Below, piece by piece: positions 36,857 through 46,237 of a stretch of DNA of 64,000 bases. Source of the stretch: Sulfurimonas sp. (GTDB taxonomy: Bacteria > Campylobacterota > Campylobacteria > Campylobacterales > Sulfurimonadaceae); contig JALSLJ010000095.1 in the NCBI GenBank assembly GCA_026988315.1, positions 24,433 to 88,432 of the forward strand. The letters run 5' to 3'. How positions within the stretch are numbered: position 1 is the stretch's first letter; every line of letters begins with the position of its first letter. The position numbers were made by a program, and so were the translations under genes. Below the pieces are notes generated by a model, which was not told where the DNA came from, did no database searches, and saw only the letters and a list, made by a program, of their open reading frames with translations.

Positions 36857-38689
36857 TTGAAAAATTTTGGTCTCGACATTTGGTCAAATAAAAACTTCAT
36901 AATTGAAGATGGACAAATAAAACTTAACTATAAGTCTATGCCCTCTTTATTGCAAATAACAGAACAAATTAGGTCTCAAGATATAAGAGGCCCGATACTA
37001 CTGAGATTTCCCCACCTTATCAAGAAACAGATAAGGGGTCTCTATTCCTACTTTGACAAAGCGATAAAAATCAATAATTATCAAGGCAGTTTCAATGCTG
37101 TTTTCCCCCTGAAGGTAAATCAGTTTCCTCATGCCATAGAAGCTGTAACTTCTCAAGGGGCGCAATATAATTATGGACTAGAAGCTGGTTCCAAAGCGGA
37201 GCTTATTTTAGCCATGAGCAAAACACCAAATGGCGCAAATATTACAGTAAATGGCTTTAAAGATAAAGAGATGATAACTCTTGGATTTATAGCGGCACAA
37301 AGTGGACATAATATTACACTTACAATAGAGGGCTTAGGTGAACTTGAGACAATTATAGAAGTTGCTAATGAATGTAGTTTAAAAATTCCAAATATAGGGA
37401 TAAGAGTAAGACTCCATAGCGTAGGTAGCGGAACATGGGCAAAAAGTGGTGGTATGGATGCCAAATTTGGACTCACTGCAACAGAAATTATAGAAGCGAT
37501 AAAACTACTAAAAAGCACAAATTTGTTACAATACCTTAGTATGGTTCATTTTCATATTGGCTCTCAAATGGCCGATATAGCTCCTCTCAAGAGAGCACTA
37601 AGAGAAGCAGGAAACATCTATGCAGAACTTAGAAGAATGGGTGCCAATGAACTCAACAGTATCAATATAGGTGGTGGTTTAGCTGTAGAGTATGACCAAC
37701 ATACCCACTCCACTTCCCGCAACTACTCCATAGATGAGTTTTCAAGTAGTGTTGTATTTTTACTTGGTGAAATCATGGATGCCAAAGATGTTAAGCATCC
37801 AAATATTTTTACAGAATCAGGGAGGTTTATTGTCGCTTCTCATGCTGTACTTATCACCCCTGTACTAGAGCTTTTTACACAAGATTATCAAGAGAAATTA
37901 CTTAACCTTAAAGAAAATGGTAACCCTCCCCTTATTGAAGAACTCATTGAGTTAAATAAACTTCTTAGTAATCAAAATTGTATAGAGTATCTACATGATG
38001 CCTTAGATCACATGGAATCACTTTTAACTCTCTTTGATTTAGGCTATATAGATTTACAAGATCGCTCAAACGCTGAGATACTTGTTCATAACATTATTAA
38101 AAAAGCACTGTACTTAAAATCAGCAAACCCTACGGATGAGCTTGAACAACTGCAAGTGAAGCTACAAGAAAGATACCTCATAAACGCTTCTATTTTTCAA
38201 AGCTTACCCGATTACTGGGGACTGGGTCAACACTTTCCTGTAATGCCTCTACATCATTTAAACTCAACACCACTAAGAGCAGCTTCCCTATGGGATATCA
38301 CCTGTGATAGTGATGGCGAGATTGGTTTTAATCCCGAAAAACCGCTCTACCTACATGATGTTAATCTGGATGAAGAGGATTATTTTTTAGGCTTTTTTAA
38401 TGTTGGTGCCTATCAAGAAACTTTAGGGATGAACCACAATCTTTTTACCCATCCACATGAATATACCGTAAATATCAATGATACAAATTTTGAGATTGTA
38501 AATGAAGTGGAATCAAAAAGCATTTTAAATATACTGAAATCAATAGGTTATGACAAAGAAAAAATATTAAATAAGCTTAAAACAGACCTATCAAGCAGTG
38601 ATTTTATTACACAAAAAGAAAAAGATGATACACTTGCAAAACTAGAGACATTCGTTCAACAAAACGGTTATCTAAGAACAACAAATTAA
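36857..38689 (+). CDS. speA: Biosynthetic arginine decarboxylase
   Basis: 610 aa (E. coli SpeA 658). A PLP enzyme of the alanine-racemase fold that converts arginine to agmatine, first step of the polyamine route. Seen here: the PLP-lysine stretch FNAVFPLKVNQFPHAIEAV (about 75-93), GLEAGSKAELI (about 102), HFHIGSQMADI (about 231), NIGGGLAVEYD (about 271), and ESGRFIVASHAVLITPVLEL (about 319). The C-terminal region includes CDSDGEIGF, a substrate Cys/Asp motif. The start appears to be TTG, with only a weak GAGA site, 9 bases after the preceding gene. cysE and an aminotransferase follow, so this is an amino acid operon. Confidence 0.94.
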   Translation: MKNFGLDIWSNKNFIIEDGQIKLNYKSMPSLLQITEQIRSQDIRGPILLRFPHLIKKQIRGLYSYFDKAIKINNYQGSFNAVFPLKVNQFPHAIEAVTSQGAQYNYGLEAGSKAELILAMSKTPNGANITVNGFKDKEMITLGFIAAQSGHNITLTIEGLGELETIIEVANECSLKIPNIGIRVRLHSVGSGTWAKSGGMDAKFGLTATEIIEAIKLLKSTNLLQYLSMVHFHIGSQMADIAPLKRALREAGNIYAELRRMGANELNSINIGGGLAVEYDQHTHSTSRNYSIDEFSSSVVFLLGEIMDAKDVKHPNIFTESGRFIVASHAVLITPVLELFTQDYQEKLLNLKENGNPPLIEELIELNKLLSNQNCIEYLHDALDHMESLLTLFDLGYIDLQDRSNAEILVHNIIKKALYLKSANPTDELEQLQVKLQERYLINASIFQSLPDYWGLGQHFPVMPLHHLNSTPLRAASLWDITCDSDGEIGFNPEKPLYLHDVNLDEEDYFLGFFNVGAYQETLGMNHNLFTHPHEYTVNINDTNFEIVNEVESKSILNILKSIGYDKEKILNKLKTDLSSSDFITQKEKDDTLAKLETFVQQNGYLRTTN

Positions 38690-38700
38690 AGGCAGATTTT

Positions 38701-39402
38701 TTGGGACTTTATGCTGAAATAAAAGATGATTTTTCAAACGCTTATAAAAATGATCCTGCACTCAACTCGAAGTTAGATTTTATTTTCAATTATCCTGGTG
38801 TATGGGCTGTGGCTTGGTATAGAATTGCTAACAAACTCTATAACTCTAATTTTAAAAGATTTGCAAGAATCCTCATGGGGATAACTCAAATACTTACCAA
38901 TATAGACATTCATCCAGCAGCTACAATAGGAAAAAGAGTTTTTATAGATCATGGTACAGGTGTTGTTATTGGTGAGACAGCGATTATCGAGGAGGATGTA
39001 TTAATTTATCAAGGTGTTACACTTGGAGGCGTATCCCTTACTCACGGCAAAAGACATCCAACTATAAAAAAAGGTGCTGTTATTGGTGCTGGTGCAAAAA
39101 TTCTTGGTAATATTACCATTGGTGAGTATTCAAAAATTGGTGCAAATTCTGTTGTTGTCAAAGAGGTGCCAGACAATGCAACTGCTATTGGCATCCCTGC
39201 TCATGTTATAGAAAAAGGGAGATGTAAAGATCCCTTTATGCATAATATGCTTCCAGATATCAATAAAGAGATGTTTGAGTACCTCCTTAAAAGGGTTGCT
39301 ATATTAGAACATATTTTAGTTGAAGATAATAAAAACCTTTTAGAAGAAGATTTAGAACTCGAACATATATATGAATCTTTCATTAAAGCTATGAAAAACT
39401 AA
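38701..39402 (+). CDS. cysE: Serine O-acetyltransferase
   Basis: 233 aa. CysE acetylates serine using acetyl-CoA, the first step of cysteine synthesis. The N-terminal helical part (about 1-60) has PGVWAVAWYRIANKLY. The left-handed beta-helix of hexapeptide repeats follows, with DIHPAATIGKRVFIDHGTGVVIGETAII (split over about 77-104), the catalytic His in GVSLTHGKRHPTI, and GAGAKILGNITIGEYSKIGANSVV. The C-terminal extension past residue 170 is longer than needed and ends in a helix. TTG start with an AAGG site 9 bases upstream. It lies 11 bases after speA. Confidence 0.95.
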   Translation: MGLYAEIKDDFSNAYKNDPALNSKLDFIFNYPGVWAVAWYRIANKLYNSNFKRFARILMGITQILTNIDIHPAATIGKRVFIDHGTGVVIGETAIIEEDVLIYQGVTLGGVSLTHGKRHPTIKKGAVIGAGAKILGNITIGEYSKIGANSVVVKEVPDNATAIGIPAHVIEKGRCKDPFMHNMLPDINKEMFEYLLKRVAILEHILVEDNKNLLEEDLELEHIYESFIKAMKN

Positions 39403-39476
39403 ATATTTATATAATTATAAACTTATATATACTATTCTTTTAGTATAATAACTCCAATATTTTATTGGAGGCACCA

Positions 39477-40646
39477 ATGCTAACAGACCGTATAAACACA
39501 CTATCTGAATCTATAACTATCGCAATCACAACACTTGCACAAGAGTTAAAAGCTGAAGGAAAGGATATTCTTAGTTTTTCTGCAGGAGAGCCTGATTTTG
39601 GAACTCCACAAGTAATCAAAGATGCTGCTATCGAAGCAATTAACAATAACTTCACGAGATATACTGCTGTAGATGGAATTCCTGATTTAAAAGCTGCAGT
39701 TGCTAATAAGCTCAAACGCGATAATAACTTAGAGTATGCTCCAAATCAAATTATCGTAAATAATGGTGCGAAACACTCCCTTTTTAACCTTTTTTCAGCG
39801 ACTATCCAAAATGGAGATGAAGTTATCATCCCTGCCCCTTATTGGGTTACTTACCCAGAACTTGTAAAATACTGTGGTGGTACAGTTGTGGAGATTCAAA
39901 CGCATGATTATAGTGCATTTAAAATCACTCCAGAACAGCTGCAAAATGCAATAACACCAAAAACTAAGATGCTAGTTCTTACTACTCCATCTAACCCTAC
40001 AGGCTCAGTTTATTCAAAAGAGGAGCTCGTAGCATTAGGAAAAGTATTAGAGGGCACAGAGATTATAGTTGCAAGTGATGAGATGTATGAAAAGCTTATA
40101 TATGATGGCACATTTACATCTGCTGCTGCAGTGAGTGAAGATATGTTCAAGCGTACTGTAACGATAAATGGTTTAAGTAAATCTGTTGCTATGACTGGAT
40201 GGAGATTTGGTTACATGGCTGCATATGATAGCGAACTGATTAAAGCAACTAAAAAACTTCAAAGCCAAAGCACCTCAAATATCAACTCTATTACTCAAAA
40301 AGCAGCCATAGTTGGACTTGATGGTCAGGCAGATGATGATATTGAGATGATGAGAAAAGCTTTTAAAGAGCGTCGTGATGAAGCGGTAGAACTTTTTAAT
40401 AAAGTAGATGGATTAAGTGTACTAAAGCCAGATGGTGCTTTTTACCTTTTTGTAAATATCCAAGAAATAAGCAATGACTCACTCAACTTTGCAAAAGATT
40501 TGTTAGCTAAAAAAGAGGTAGCTGTTGTCCCTGGCGTTGCATTTGGTAGCGAGGGGTATTTTAGATTTAGTTTTGCTACAGATATTGAGAGCATTAGAAC
40601 TGGGATTAAAAGAATTGAAGAGTATATAAAAGAGATGAACTCTTAG
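39477..40646 (+). CDS. aspC: Class I aspartate-type aminotransferase
   Basis: About 389 aa. I place the start at ATG 39477, five bases after a GGAGG site; the frame extends to a TTG at 39465. PLP-dependent transfer of the amino group between aspartate (or aromatic substrates) and 2-oxoglutarate. Landmarks of the fold-type I, subgroup I-gamma enzymes: SFSAGEPDFGTP (about 31), VNNGAKHSLFN (about 93), TTPSNPTGSVYS (about 167), ASDEMYEKLIYDG (about 196), the PLP lysine in NGLSKSVAMTGWRFGYMAA (about 226-245) and the C-terminal Arg in FRFSFAT. It may form the end of the hisS-speA-cysE run, followed by a strong hairpin. Confidence 0.93.
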   Translation: MLTDRINTLSESITIAITTLAQELKAEGKDILSFSAGEPDFGTPQVIKDAAIEAINNNFTRYTAVDGIPDLKAAVANKLKRDNNLEYAPNQIIVNNGAKHSLFNLFSATIQNGDEVIIPAPYWVTYPELVKYCGGTVVEIQTHDYSAFKITPEQLQNAITPKTKMLVLTTPSNPTGSVYSKEELVALGKVLEGTEIIVASDEMYEKLIYDGTFTSAAAVSEDMFKRTVTINGLSKSVAMTGWRFGYMAAYDSELIKATKKLQSQSTSNINSITQKAAIVGLDGQADDDIEMMRKAFKERRDEAVELFNKVDGLSVLKPDGAFYLFVNIQEISNDSLNFAKDLLAKKEVAVVPGVAFGSEGYFRFSFATDIESIRTGIKRIEEYIKEMNS

Positions 40647-40655
40647 TATGAAAAC

Positions 40656-40685
40656 TTAAATCTCCACATAAATGGGGAGATTTAA
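40656..40685. terminator. Bidirectional terminator between aspC and the CX4CH cytochrome
   Basis: TTAAATCTCC pairs with GGAGATTTAA over 10 bp around a 10-base loop, nine bases after the aspC stop and six bases from the stop of the convergent cytochrome gene. The A/T-flanked stem serves both directions. Confidence 0.75.
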
Positions 40686-40690
40686 AACTA

Positions 40691-41035
40691 TCAATAGGGT
40701 GTAGGTTTAGAATCACTATTTTTAGCAAACTTTACTACAAAAGCTCTCAGATATTTTAACTTTTTTTGATAACGCTCACTTTTTAAATACTCCAAAAACT
40801 CTTCGGCATCTTTTGTTTTGAGATGTATCGCGGCTAAGTTTTCACCCTTGCCTTGTAATATTTCTGTCCATCTCTCAATAGTATATTTTGAAACAAAGCT
40901 GCTCCCGCCACCATGACAATCTTTTGATCTGCAGTTTTTAAGGTACTCTTTTTGACCATTAAAATAATGCACCGCACTTAAAGGTAGAGAGAAAAGTGTG
41001 CTAAGCAAAACTGTTGTAAATATTAATTTTTTCAT
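40691..41035 (-). CDS. Small exported protein with an unusual CX4CH heme motif
   Basis: 114 aa with signal peptide MKKLIFTTVLLSTLFSLPLSA. The candidate heme c site is CRSKDCH (about residue 36), with four rather than two residues between the cysteines, followed by GGGSSFVSKYTIERW. CX4CH sites are known in some multiheme class III cytochromes but are uncommon in monoheme ones. The rest is helical (AEEFLEYLKSERYQKKLKYLRAF) and basic at the end, and no certain axial Met is visible. It is a lone gene convergent with aspC and divergent from pepA. A periplasmic electron carrier is the likely role; a non-heme Cys pair cannot be ruled out. Confidence 0.75.
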   Translation of the reverse strand: MKKLIFTTVLLSTLFSLPLSAVHYFNGQKEYLKNCRSKDCHGGGSSFVSKYTIERWTEILQGKGENLAAIHLKTKDAEEFLEYLKSERYQKKLKYLRAFVVKFAKNSDSKPTPY

Positions 41036-41104
41036 TTAATCACCATTCTTTAGATTTTAAATATAATACATTAGTTTTTATTATAATATTCTTAATTTAA
41101 AGCC

Positions 41105-41137
41105 TAAATAAATAAATAAATTTTATTTATTTATTTA
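41105..41137. repeat. Perfect AAAT-repeat palindrome
   Basis: Four units of AAAT run into the mirror ATTT units: 16-base arms (TAAATAAATAAATAAA and complement) with a single central T, in the gap between divergent genes for the CX4CH protein and pepA. It can form a cruciform or mark a bent, easily melted promoter region. Confidence 0.7.
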
Positions 41138-41207
41138 TTTTAGAAGTAAACTCAATTTTATACACATTTAGCTATTATCTCGTATATTTTAAAATGATGG
41201 ATACAAA

Positions 41208-42620
41208 ATGAATATTAAACTACTAAACAGTAATATAGCAGATATCAATGCAGATATTTTAGTGGAGTTTTTGACCTCACAAGAGTTAGCATCTCATGTG
41301 GATGTGAGAGTTTTACAACAAGCTGGATTTAAAGCAGAACAAGATTCTATATGTTTTTTACATGAAAAAGGAATTTTATTTTCTGGTATCGATTCTAAGC
41401 ATAGTGACGATATAAGAAGTGCGACTGTAAGTGCTATAAAGGCACTTAAAGCATCAAGTTATATGAGTGCCAGATTAAGTGTAATTAACAATGAGACACT
41501 CAGTGCTCTCATTGAAGGGTTTGTCCTTGGTGGTTATGAGTTTAATACTTACAAGTCTCAACCAAAAGAGATACACTTAAAAGATATATTTTTTGCATCT
41601 AATGCATTAGATTTCAAAGTAATTGAAAACACTTTTCATGATGCTATGATTGTTGCAAAAGCTACATGCTTTACACGAGACATAGTAAATACAGCTCCAC
41701 AAGAGATGCATCCACAAAGTATGGTAGAACTTGCCAAACAGTTAGCAAAAGATAATAAGCTTGGATGTGAGATACTTCAAGAAAAAGAGCTAGAAGAAGA
41801 AAAAATGGGTGCTATGCTTGCGGTTGGGCGTGCATCTATCCATGGAAGTGCCTTAATTCATTTGTCGTACAAACCTGCTAATCCAAAAAAAATCATCTCT
41901 CTTGTAGGAAAAGGTTTAACATACGATAGTGGTGGATTAAGTTTAAAACCTGCTACATCTATGGTCACTATGAAGATGGATAAAGCTGGAGCATGCGGGG
42001 TACTTGGGATGATTAAAGCAGCGAGCGAGTTAAAACTGGATGTTGAAGTTCACGCCTTTATAGGTGCAGTTGAAAATATGATTGGTGGCAATGCATACAA
42101 ACCTGATGATGTGTTGGTTTCAAGAAGTGGCACGACTATAGAAGTAAGAAACACAGATGCTGAGGGTCGCTTGGTTCTAGCAGATGTTTTAACATATGCG
42201 CAAGACACTCTCAAAGCTGACTATTTGTTTGATTTTGCAACACTCACGGGAGCTTGTATGGTTGCTCTTGGTCAATACACAACTGGAGTTATGGGACATT
42301 CATCTAAACTCAAACATGATTTCTCAAAAGCTGGTTCTAAATCTGGCGAGTTAATTAGCTCACTTCCATTTAATAGACATCTTAAAAAACTTCTAAAAAG
42401 TGAGATAGCAGATATCTCAAACACTGCTTCAAAACCTTATGGGGGAGCTATAACAGCTGGACTATTTTTAGAAAAATTTATTCATGAAGATATGAAAAAC
42501 AGATGGCTACATTTTGATATAGCTGGTTCAGCATACACTGAGAATGCTTGGGATTGTAATGTTTATGGAGGAACTGGTGCTGGTGTTCGTTTAATGAGTA
42601 ACTACCTAAAAAACATATAA
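41208..42620 (+). CDS. pepA: Leucyl aminopeptidase PepA
   Basis: 470 aa, a cytosolic M17 metallopeptidase releasing N-terminal amino acids. The catalytic C-terminal domain is complete: LVGKGLTYDSGGLSLKP (metal Lys/Asp, about 233-249), MKMDKAGACGVLG (second Asp), NTDAEGRLVLADVL (Asp-Glu-Arg signature, about 313-326) and the closing GATLTGA-like FATLTGACMVALG. The N-terminal macro-like domain (1-150) is weakly conserved, as usual. The start follows a GATGGAT site. The gene stands alone with no clear terminator immediately after it. Confidence 0.95.
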   Translation: MNIKLLNSNIADINADILVEFLTSQELASHVDVRVLQQAGFKAEQDSICFLHEKGILFSGIDSKHSDDIRSATVSAIKALKASSYMSARLSVINNETLSALIEGFVLGGYEFNTYKSQPKEIHLKDIFFASNALDFKVIENTFHDAMIVAKATCFTRDIVNTAPQEMHPQSMVELAKQLAKDNKLGCEILQEKELEEEKMGAMLAVGRASIHGSALIHLSYKPANPKKIISLVGKGLTYDSGGLSLKPATSMVTMKMDKAGACGVLGMIKAASELKLDVEVHAFIGAVENMIGGNAYKPDDVLVSRSGTTIEVRNTDAEGRLVLADVLTYAQDTLKADYLFDFATLTGACMVALGQYTTGVMGHSSKLKHDFSKAGSKSGELISSLPFNRHLKKLLKSEIADISNTASKPYGGAITAGLFLEKFIHEDMKNRWLHFDIAGSAYTENAWDCNVYGGTGAGVRLMSNYLKNI

Positions 42621-42902
42621 GCAAGTAGATATGTCGCGCTAATATAATATAAAAAACAATTATATTAATGGGACAGTATTTTGGGCACCACTAAAAACCA
42701 TAATATGTCTCATTTTGTTACTCTTAATTGTTATAATTATATTATTAATCTATAATAAATATTTATAAACAATATGGACATCTAAAATGTGTTAAATTTA
42801 CACTTACATCTCATGTTTACTTACTTTGAAAGCTATTTATTGATTGATTATAGAGATAAGTTGTCATAATCTTATGTATATATTCTTTTCAAAAGAGGCA
42901 AT
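42621..42902. other. AT-rich gap upstream of the LuxI/FeeM cassette
   Basis: No frame worth reporting. A weak dyad GGGACAGTATT ... AATATGTCTC spans about 42669-42713, and CATAAT at about 42865 could be a -10 element 30 bases before the acyl-transferase gene. No known quorum-type operator was recognised. Confidence 0.3.
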
Positions 42903-43496
42903 GTGAATTTTACATTTTTAGAAGTTGATAATAACAGTTTGTTAGAAAAAGTATTTGCATTTAGGTATAAGGTGATTACAGAAGCTGAAATATTTCAGGG
43001 ATATGTTCGTGACACAGAATTTACAGACAACAAAGAGAGTGACAAATACGATCCCTTTTCTATCCATTTTGTTGCTTTAAATGACAATGGAGAAATTTGT
43101 GCAACTGTAAGATTAATACATCACTGTCCCTACAAATATCCAACAGAAAATATGACATTTAACACTGATAATTTTCAAAGAGATAAACTCGGTGAGATAT
43201 CAAGGATTTTTATTCATCCTCAATACAGAGACTTGAAGACTACAAAAGAGATTATAGGCAACTTTAAAAAATTACTTTACATTAAGTTAATGGACTTTGG
43301 GGTAGAATACTCTTATGGTGCACTGATGCCAAATCTTATAAGATTGCTAAAGATTTTTAAAATGCATTACTATGAGTTGTCAGAGATGCAAATGCTTGGG
43401 AGTATGGGTTTAAGATACCCTTGTATCTTGTATACAAAAAAGTTTGGCGAGGATAACCCAGAACTAATTGAGGCTTGGAAGAAAAAAAATGGATAA
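42903..43496 (+). CDS. LuxI/FeeM-superfamily N-acyl transferase
   Basis: 197 aa, GTG start with an AAGAGG site. The GNAT-like fold of autoinducer and N-acyl amino acid synthases is evident: Arg21 in FAFRYKV, Asp47 and Asp50 in SDKYDPFSIHFVALND, Arg70 in ATVRLIHHCP, then Glu98 and Arg101 in GEISRIFIHPQYRD. These match the charged positions shared across LuxI. The Trp typical of acyl-homoserine-lactone synthases is not apparent and the protein is closer in look to FeeM and exosortase-associated acyl transferases. It probably joins an acyl-ACP chain to an amino-bearing acceptor; product unknown. The stop overlaps the start of the receptor gene by 8 bases, so they are coupled. Confidence 0.78.
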   Translation: MNFTFLEVDNNSLLEKVFAFRYKVITEAEIFQGYVRDTEFTDNKESDKYDPFSIHFVALNDNGEICATVRLIHHCPYKYPTENMTFNTDNFQRDKLGEISRIFIHPQYRDLKTTKEIIGNFKKLLYIKLMDFGVEYSYGALMPNLIRLLKIFKMHYYELSEMQMLGSMGLRYPCILYTKKFGEDNPELIEAWKKKNG

Positions 43497-45633
43497 TAAA
43501 TCACTTAACATTTCATTGTTGCTATGTTCTTTGCTCTCTTTAACTAGCTTACATGCGCAAACAGACGATTTGCTAGCCTCTCTTTCAAATGATATGACCC
43601 ATTTTAGTGAGGTGGCTACAGCAACAAAACAAAATGAGCACTATCAGCCCTATATTATCTCTGTATTTAAGGGAAAAGATTTAAAAAAACTAGGTGTTGT
43701 TAACTTAGAAGAAGCTCTAGGACTAGTTCCGGGTGTAGATATGGCAACTGACAATATTGGCATTAAAACACCTATTTTCCGTGGATCAAATCCGAGTGCA
43801 TATGGACAATCAAAACTTTTCATAGATGGTGTTCCAGCAAATAGTGTTTTTTTTGATGCCTATTCAGAACATCTTAAAATGCCTATAGAGATGATTAAGC
43901 GCATAGAAGTGGTTCGTGGTCCTGGAAGCAAAACAGATGGCTACAATGCCTATGCGGGTTCTATCAATGTTATTACTTATGCTGAAAACTTCAAGGGTTT
44001 TGACAATGCGAACTCAATTGTAATAAAAGGCGGTTCATACAAGTATGGAATGGTTGGTTTTACACAAAATTATGAAATAGATAATTTTTCAATTGCAACA
44101 GATTTTTCTTATCAACAAGATGATAAAACTTTAGATTCTGGCCCAGATGGCTATTCAAGTGGATTTTCATTGGATTACTCTGGTTTAAATACTGCACTTG
44201 GAAGAACTGGTGAGGTTCTAATGTGGAGTGAAACTTATTCCCTTGGCTTAACACTAAACTACAACAACACCTTTTATGCAAAACTGCGTATATTAGACCA
44301 TACTCAATCAAGCGGATATGGAATTAACTTGTATATGACTGATGATAAAAAATCAAGAATGAAATTACCAAATAACTACATAGAATTGGGGATTGTTGAA
44401 AACATAGATAATTTTGACATAAGTATTAAGGGTGGTATGAAATACGATGCTTTTAATAGTGATGCAAGATTGGCTCCTGATGGTTTAACATATTTTGATG
44501 TAAAAAAGTATAAAGAATTTTTAACAGATAGTGACCCTGATACTAATGCAACTGCAGTTCTCCAAACACCAATAGTATGGTCAGATGGTATGTTTGGAGT
44601 TCATAGTGCTGAACAAGTTACATACTATCAATCCTCTTTTATAAGCTACAGCGGAATAAAAAATCACAATATTAATGTAGGCTACAGAGTGAGTCAAGAA
44701 AAAACAATTGCTATGGTATCTAAACTTTCAAGCTGGGCTACAGGCGATGTTGATTTGGTTGATTATACAGACAGTTATCCTTTTTTTGAAGATAATGTCA
44801 AAAGAGATACAGTAGCATTATTTTTAGAAGATTCATATAGCTATAGCGATTCTCTTAGTTTTTTAGTTGGTATAAATTATGAAAAAACTTCACTTTCGGA
44901 TCCGCTGTATGAACCTAGAGCATCAATGGTTTATCAACATAATATACATAATATTTTCAAATTACTGTATTCTCAATCACACCGTAATCCATCTTGGCAA
45001 GAGATGTTTACCCAAAATAATCACTCAAGAATTGGAAGTACAGAGTTTGAACCTGAACGCGTGGAGGCTTATGAAGCTGCGTATGTACATATTTTAAACA
45101 GTACAAATCATATACAATCAAATATTTTTTATCTAAAAAACAGTGATCAAATTCAAATTATTGATAGTTCAAATGGTACTTTTGCTAATACTGGTAAGAC
45201 AACTATATATGGTTTAGAATTTGAGTATAAAGGCAATATTAGCACAAGAGATTCACTCTACTTGAATTACTCCTACATAGATGGGGAAGAAAACAATAGA
45301 GAGCCACTATCGAATGTAGCTCAGCATATGTTTAAGGGGTATTATAGCTATGATATTACGAACCAATACTCAGTTAGTTCTGTGTTTAAATATGTGGGGG
45401 AGAAAGAGCGTATAGTAAATAATGAAGAAACACGAACTGATCCTTTACGAGCATATACAAAGATTGACCTTACAGTGCGTTATGACAGTAATAAATATAA
45501 CTATAGTCTTATGGCAAGTGTAAAAAATATTTTTGACGCAGACATACGGTTTCCATCCAAATCAAAGACTTACATCGAAGATTATATTCAAGAGGGTAGA
45601 AATTTCATGATTACCTTAGAGAAGGAGTTTTAA
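43489..45633 (+). CDS. TonB-dependent receptor (second sensory cassette)
   Basis: 714 aa from ATG 43489 (GGAAG site 7 bases before; the frame is also open from TTG 43468). Signal peptide SLNISLLLCSLLSLTSLHAQ. The plug domain (about 40-165) is classical: YIISVFKGKDLKKLGVVNLEEALGLVPGV, PIFRGSNP, KLFIDGVPANS, IKRIEVVRGPGSKTDG and AYAGSINVITY (each part separate). The 22-strand-type barrel follows and ends in Phe (ITLEKEF). ATATKQNEH near residue 37 could serve as a TonB box but is weak. Sitting between an acyl transferase and a YfiR-like/GGDEF-EAL pair, it may sense or import an acylated signal (inference); metal-chelate or vitamin uptake is the conventional alternative. Confidence 0.9.
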   Translation: MDNKSLNISLLLCSLLSLTSLHAQTDDLLASLSNDMTHFSEVATATKQNEHYQPYIISVFKGKDLKKLGVVNLEEALGLVPGVDMATDNIGIKTPIFRGSNPSAYGQSKLFIDGVPANSVFFDAYSEHLKMPIEMIKRIEVVRGPGSKTDGYNAYAGSINVITYAENFKGFDNANSIVIKGGSYKYGMVGFTQNYEIDNFSIATDFSYQQDDKTLDSGPDGYSSGFSLDYSGLNTALGRTGEVLMWSETYSLGLTLNYNNTFYAKLRILDHTQSSGYGINLYMTDDKKSRMKLPNNYIELGIVENIDNFDISIKGGMKYDAFNSDARLAPDGLTYFDVKKYKEFLTDSDPDTNATAVLQTPIVWSDGMFGVHSAEQVTYYQSSFISYSGIKNHNINVGYRVSQEKTIAMVSKLSSWATGDVDLVDYTDSYPFFEDNVKRDTVALFLEDSYSYSDSLSFLVGINYEKTSLSDPLYEPRASMVYQHNIHNIFKLLYSQSHRNPSWQEMFTQNNHSRIGSTEFEPERVEAYEAAYVHILNSTNHIQSNIFYLKNSDQIQIIDSSNGTFANTGKTTIYGLEFEYKGNISTRDSLYLNYSYIDGEENNREPLSNVAQHMFKGYYSYDITNQYSVSSVFKYVGEKERIVNNEETRTDPLRAYTKIDLTVRYDSNKYNYSLMASVKNIFDADIRFPSKSKTYIEDYIQEGRNFMITLEKEF

Positions 45634-45634
45634 G

Positions 45635-46177
45635 ATGCGTATTTTAACTCTATTGTTTATATTACATACTTTTCTCTTTGGTTATAACTACAATGATATG
45701 TTACTAAAGGCTCAAGCTTCTATATTTCCTAAAATAATGATGCTGGATAAAAAACTAGAAGAGAAACTTATAGACGGGAAAATAGTTTATACTATTGTTT
45801 TTGATGAAGAGGACCACGATACAGCTTTGAGAATAAGTGAATTTATAAATAAAAATTATAAAAATAATTTTGATAAGTACAGCTATAAGATTAATCTTGT
45901 TAAATTTACAGATTTGTCCATAGACACGAATGCATCAATCATATATATGCTAAACTCAAACAAAGATATCAAAAAAGTAGCAGATATTGCGAAACAAAAA
46001 GGGATTATAACTTTTGCATACGATATAAATAATTTAAAAAATGGGCTGCTATTTTCTTTAATGCTGGAAAAATCAACCGTACTCTACCTTAATAAAGAAA
46101 ACTTGCATACTCAAAAAGTAGATTTTGTTGACTCGTTATTGCAAATGGTAAAATTTATAGATAAAGGCAATAGTTAA
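45635..46177 (+). CDS. Small periplasmic YfiR-like protein (second cassette)
   Basis: 180 aa, beginning two bases after the receptor stop. Signal peptide MRILTLLFILHTFLFG. The mature part is an alpha/beta domain: GKIVYTIVFDEEDHDTALRISEFINKNY, then YKINLVKFTDL, NASIIYMLNSNKDIKKVADIAKQKGIITFAYDIN and a final FVDSLLQMVKFIDKG. The layout (strand-helix, a 'nasiIyml' strand, helix, then 'gIiTFaYD') resembles YfiR/DUF4154-type or small substrate-binding proteins often placed before GGDEF genes in Campylobacterota. It shares position, though little sequence, with the 10946 protein. A negative or ligand-dependent regulator of the downstream GGDEF-EAL protein is inferred. Confidence 0.6.
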   Translation: MRILTLLFILHTFLFGYNYNDMLLKAQASIFPKIMMLDKKLEEKLIDGKIVYTIVFDEEDHDTALRISEFINKNYKNNFDKYSYKINLVKFTDLSIDTNASIIYMLNSNKDIKKVADIAKQKGIITFAYDINNLKNGLLFSLMLEKSTVLYLNKENLHTQKVDFVDSLLQMVKFIDKGNS

Positions 46178-46237
46178 GGGTAGCTCTAAAAATAGTTGCA
46201 AAATTTTTAAAAAATGAAACATTTATATGATAAAATA

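Noticed and set aside
37171..37518. 115-codon minus-strand frame inside speA
   Set aside because: Fully contained in a well-conserved gene, with no start signal.
42903..43496. Calling the acyl transferase an acyl-homoserine-lactone synthase
   Set aside because: No LuxR-type regulator is adjacent and the Trp typical of LuxI is not visible; only superfamily membership is supported.
43489..45633. Naming the receptor as a specific siderophore, heme or B12 transporter
   Set aside because: No periplasmic binding protein, ABC permease or TonB-ExbBD genes lie nearby, and barrel sequence alone does not give the ligand.
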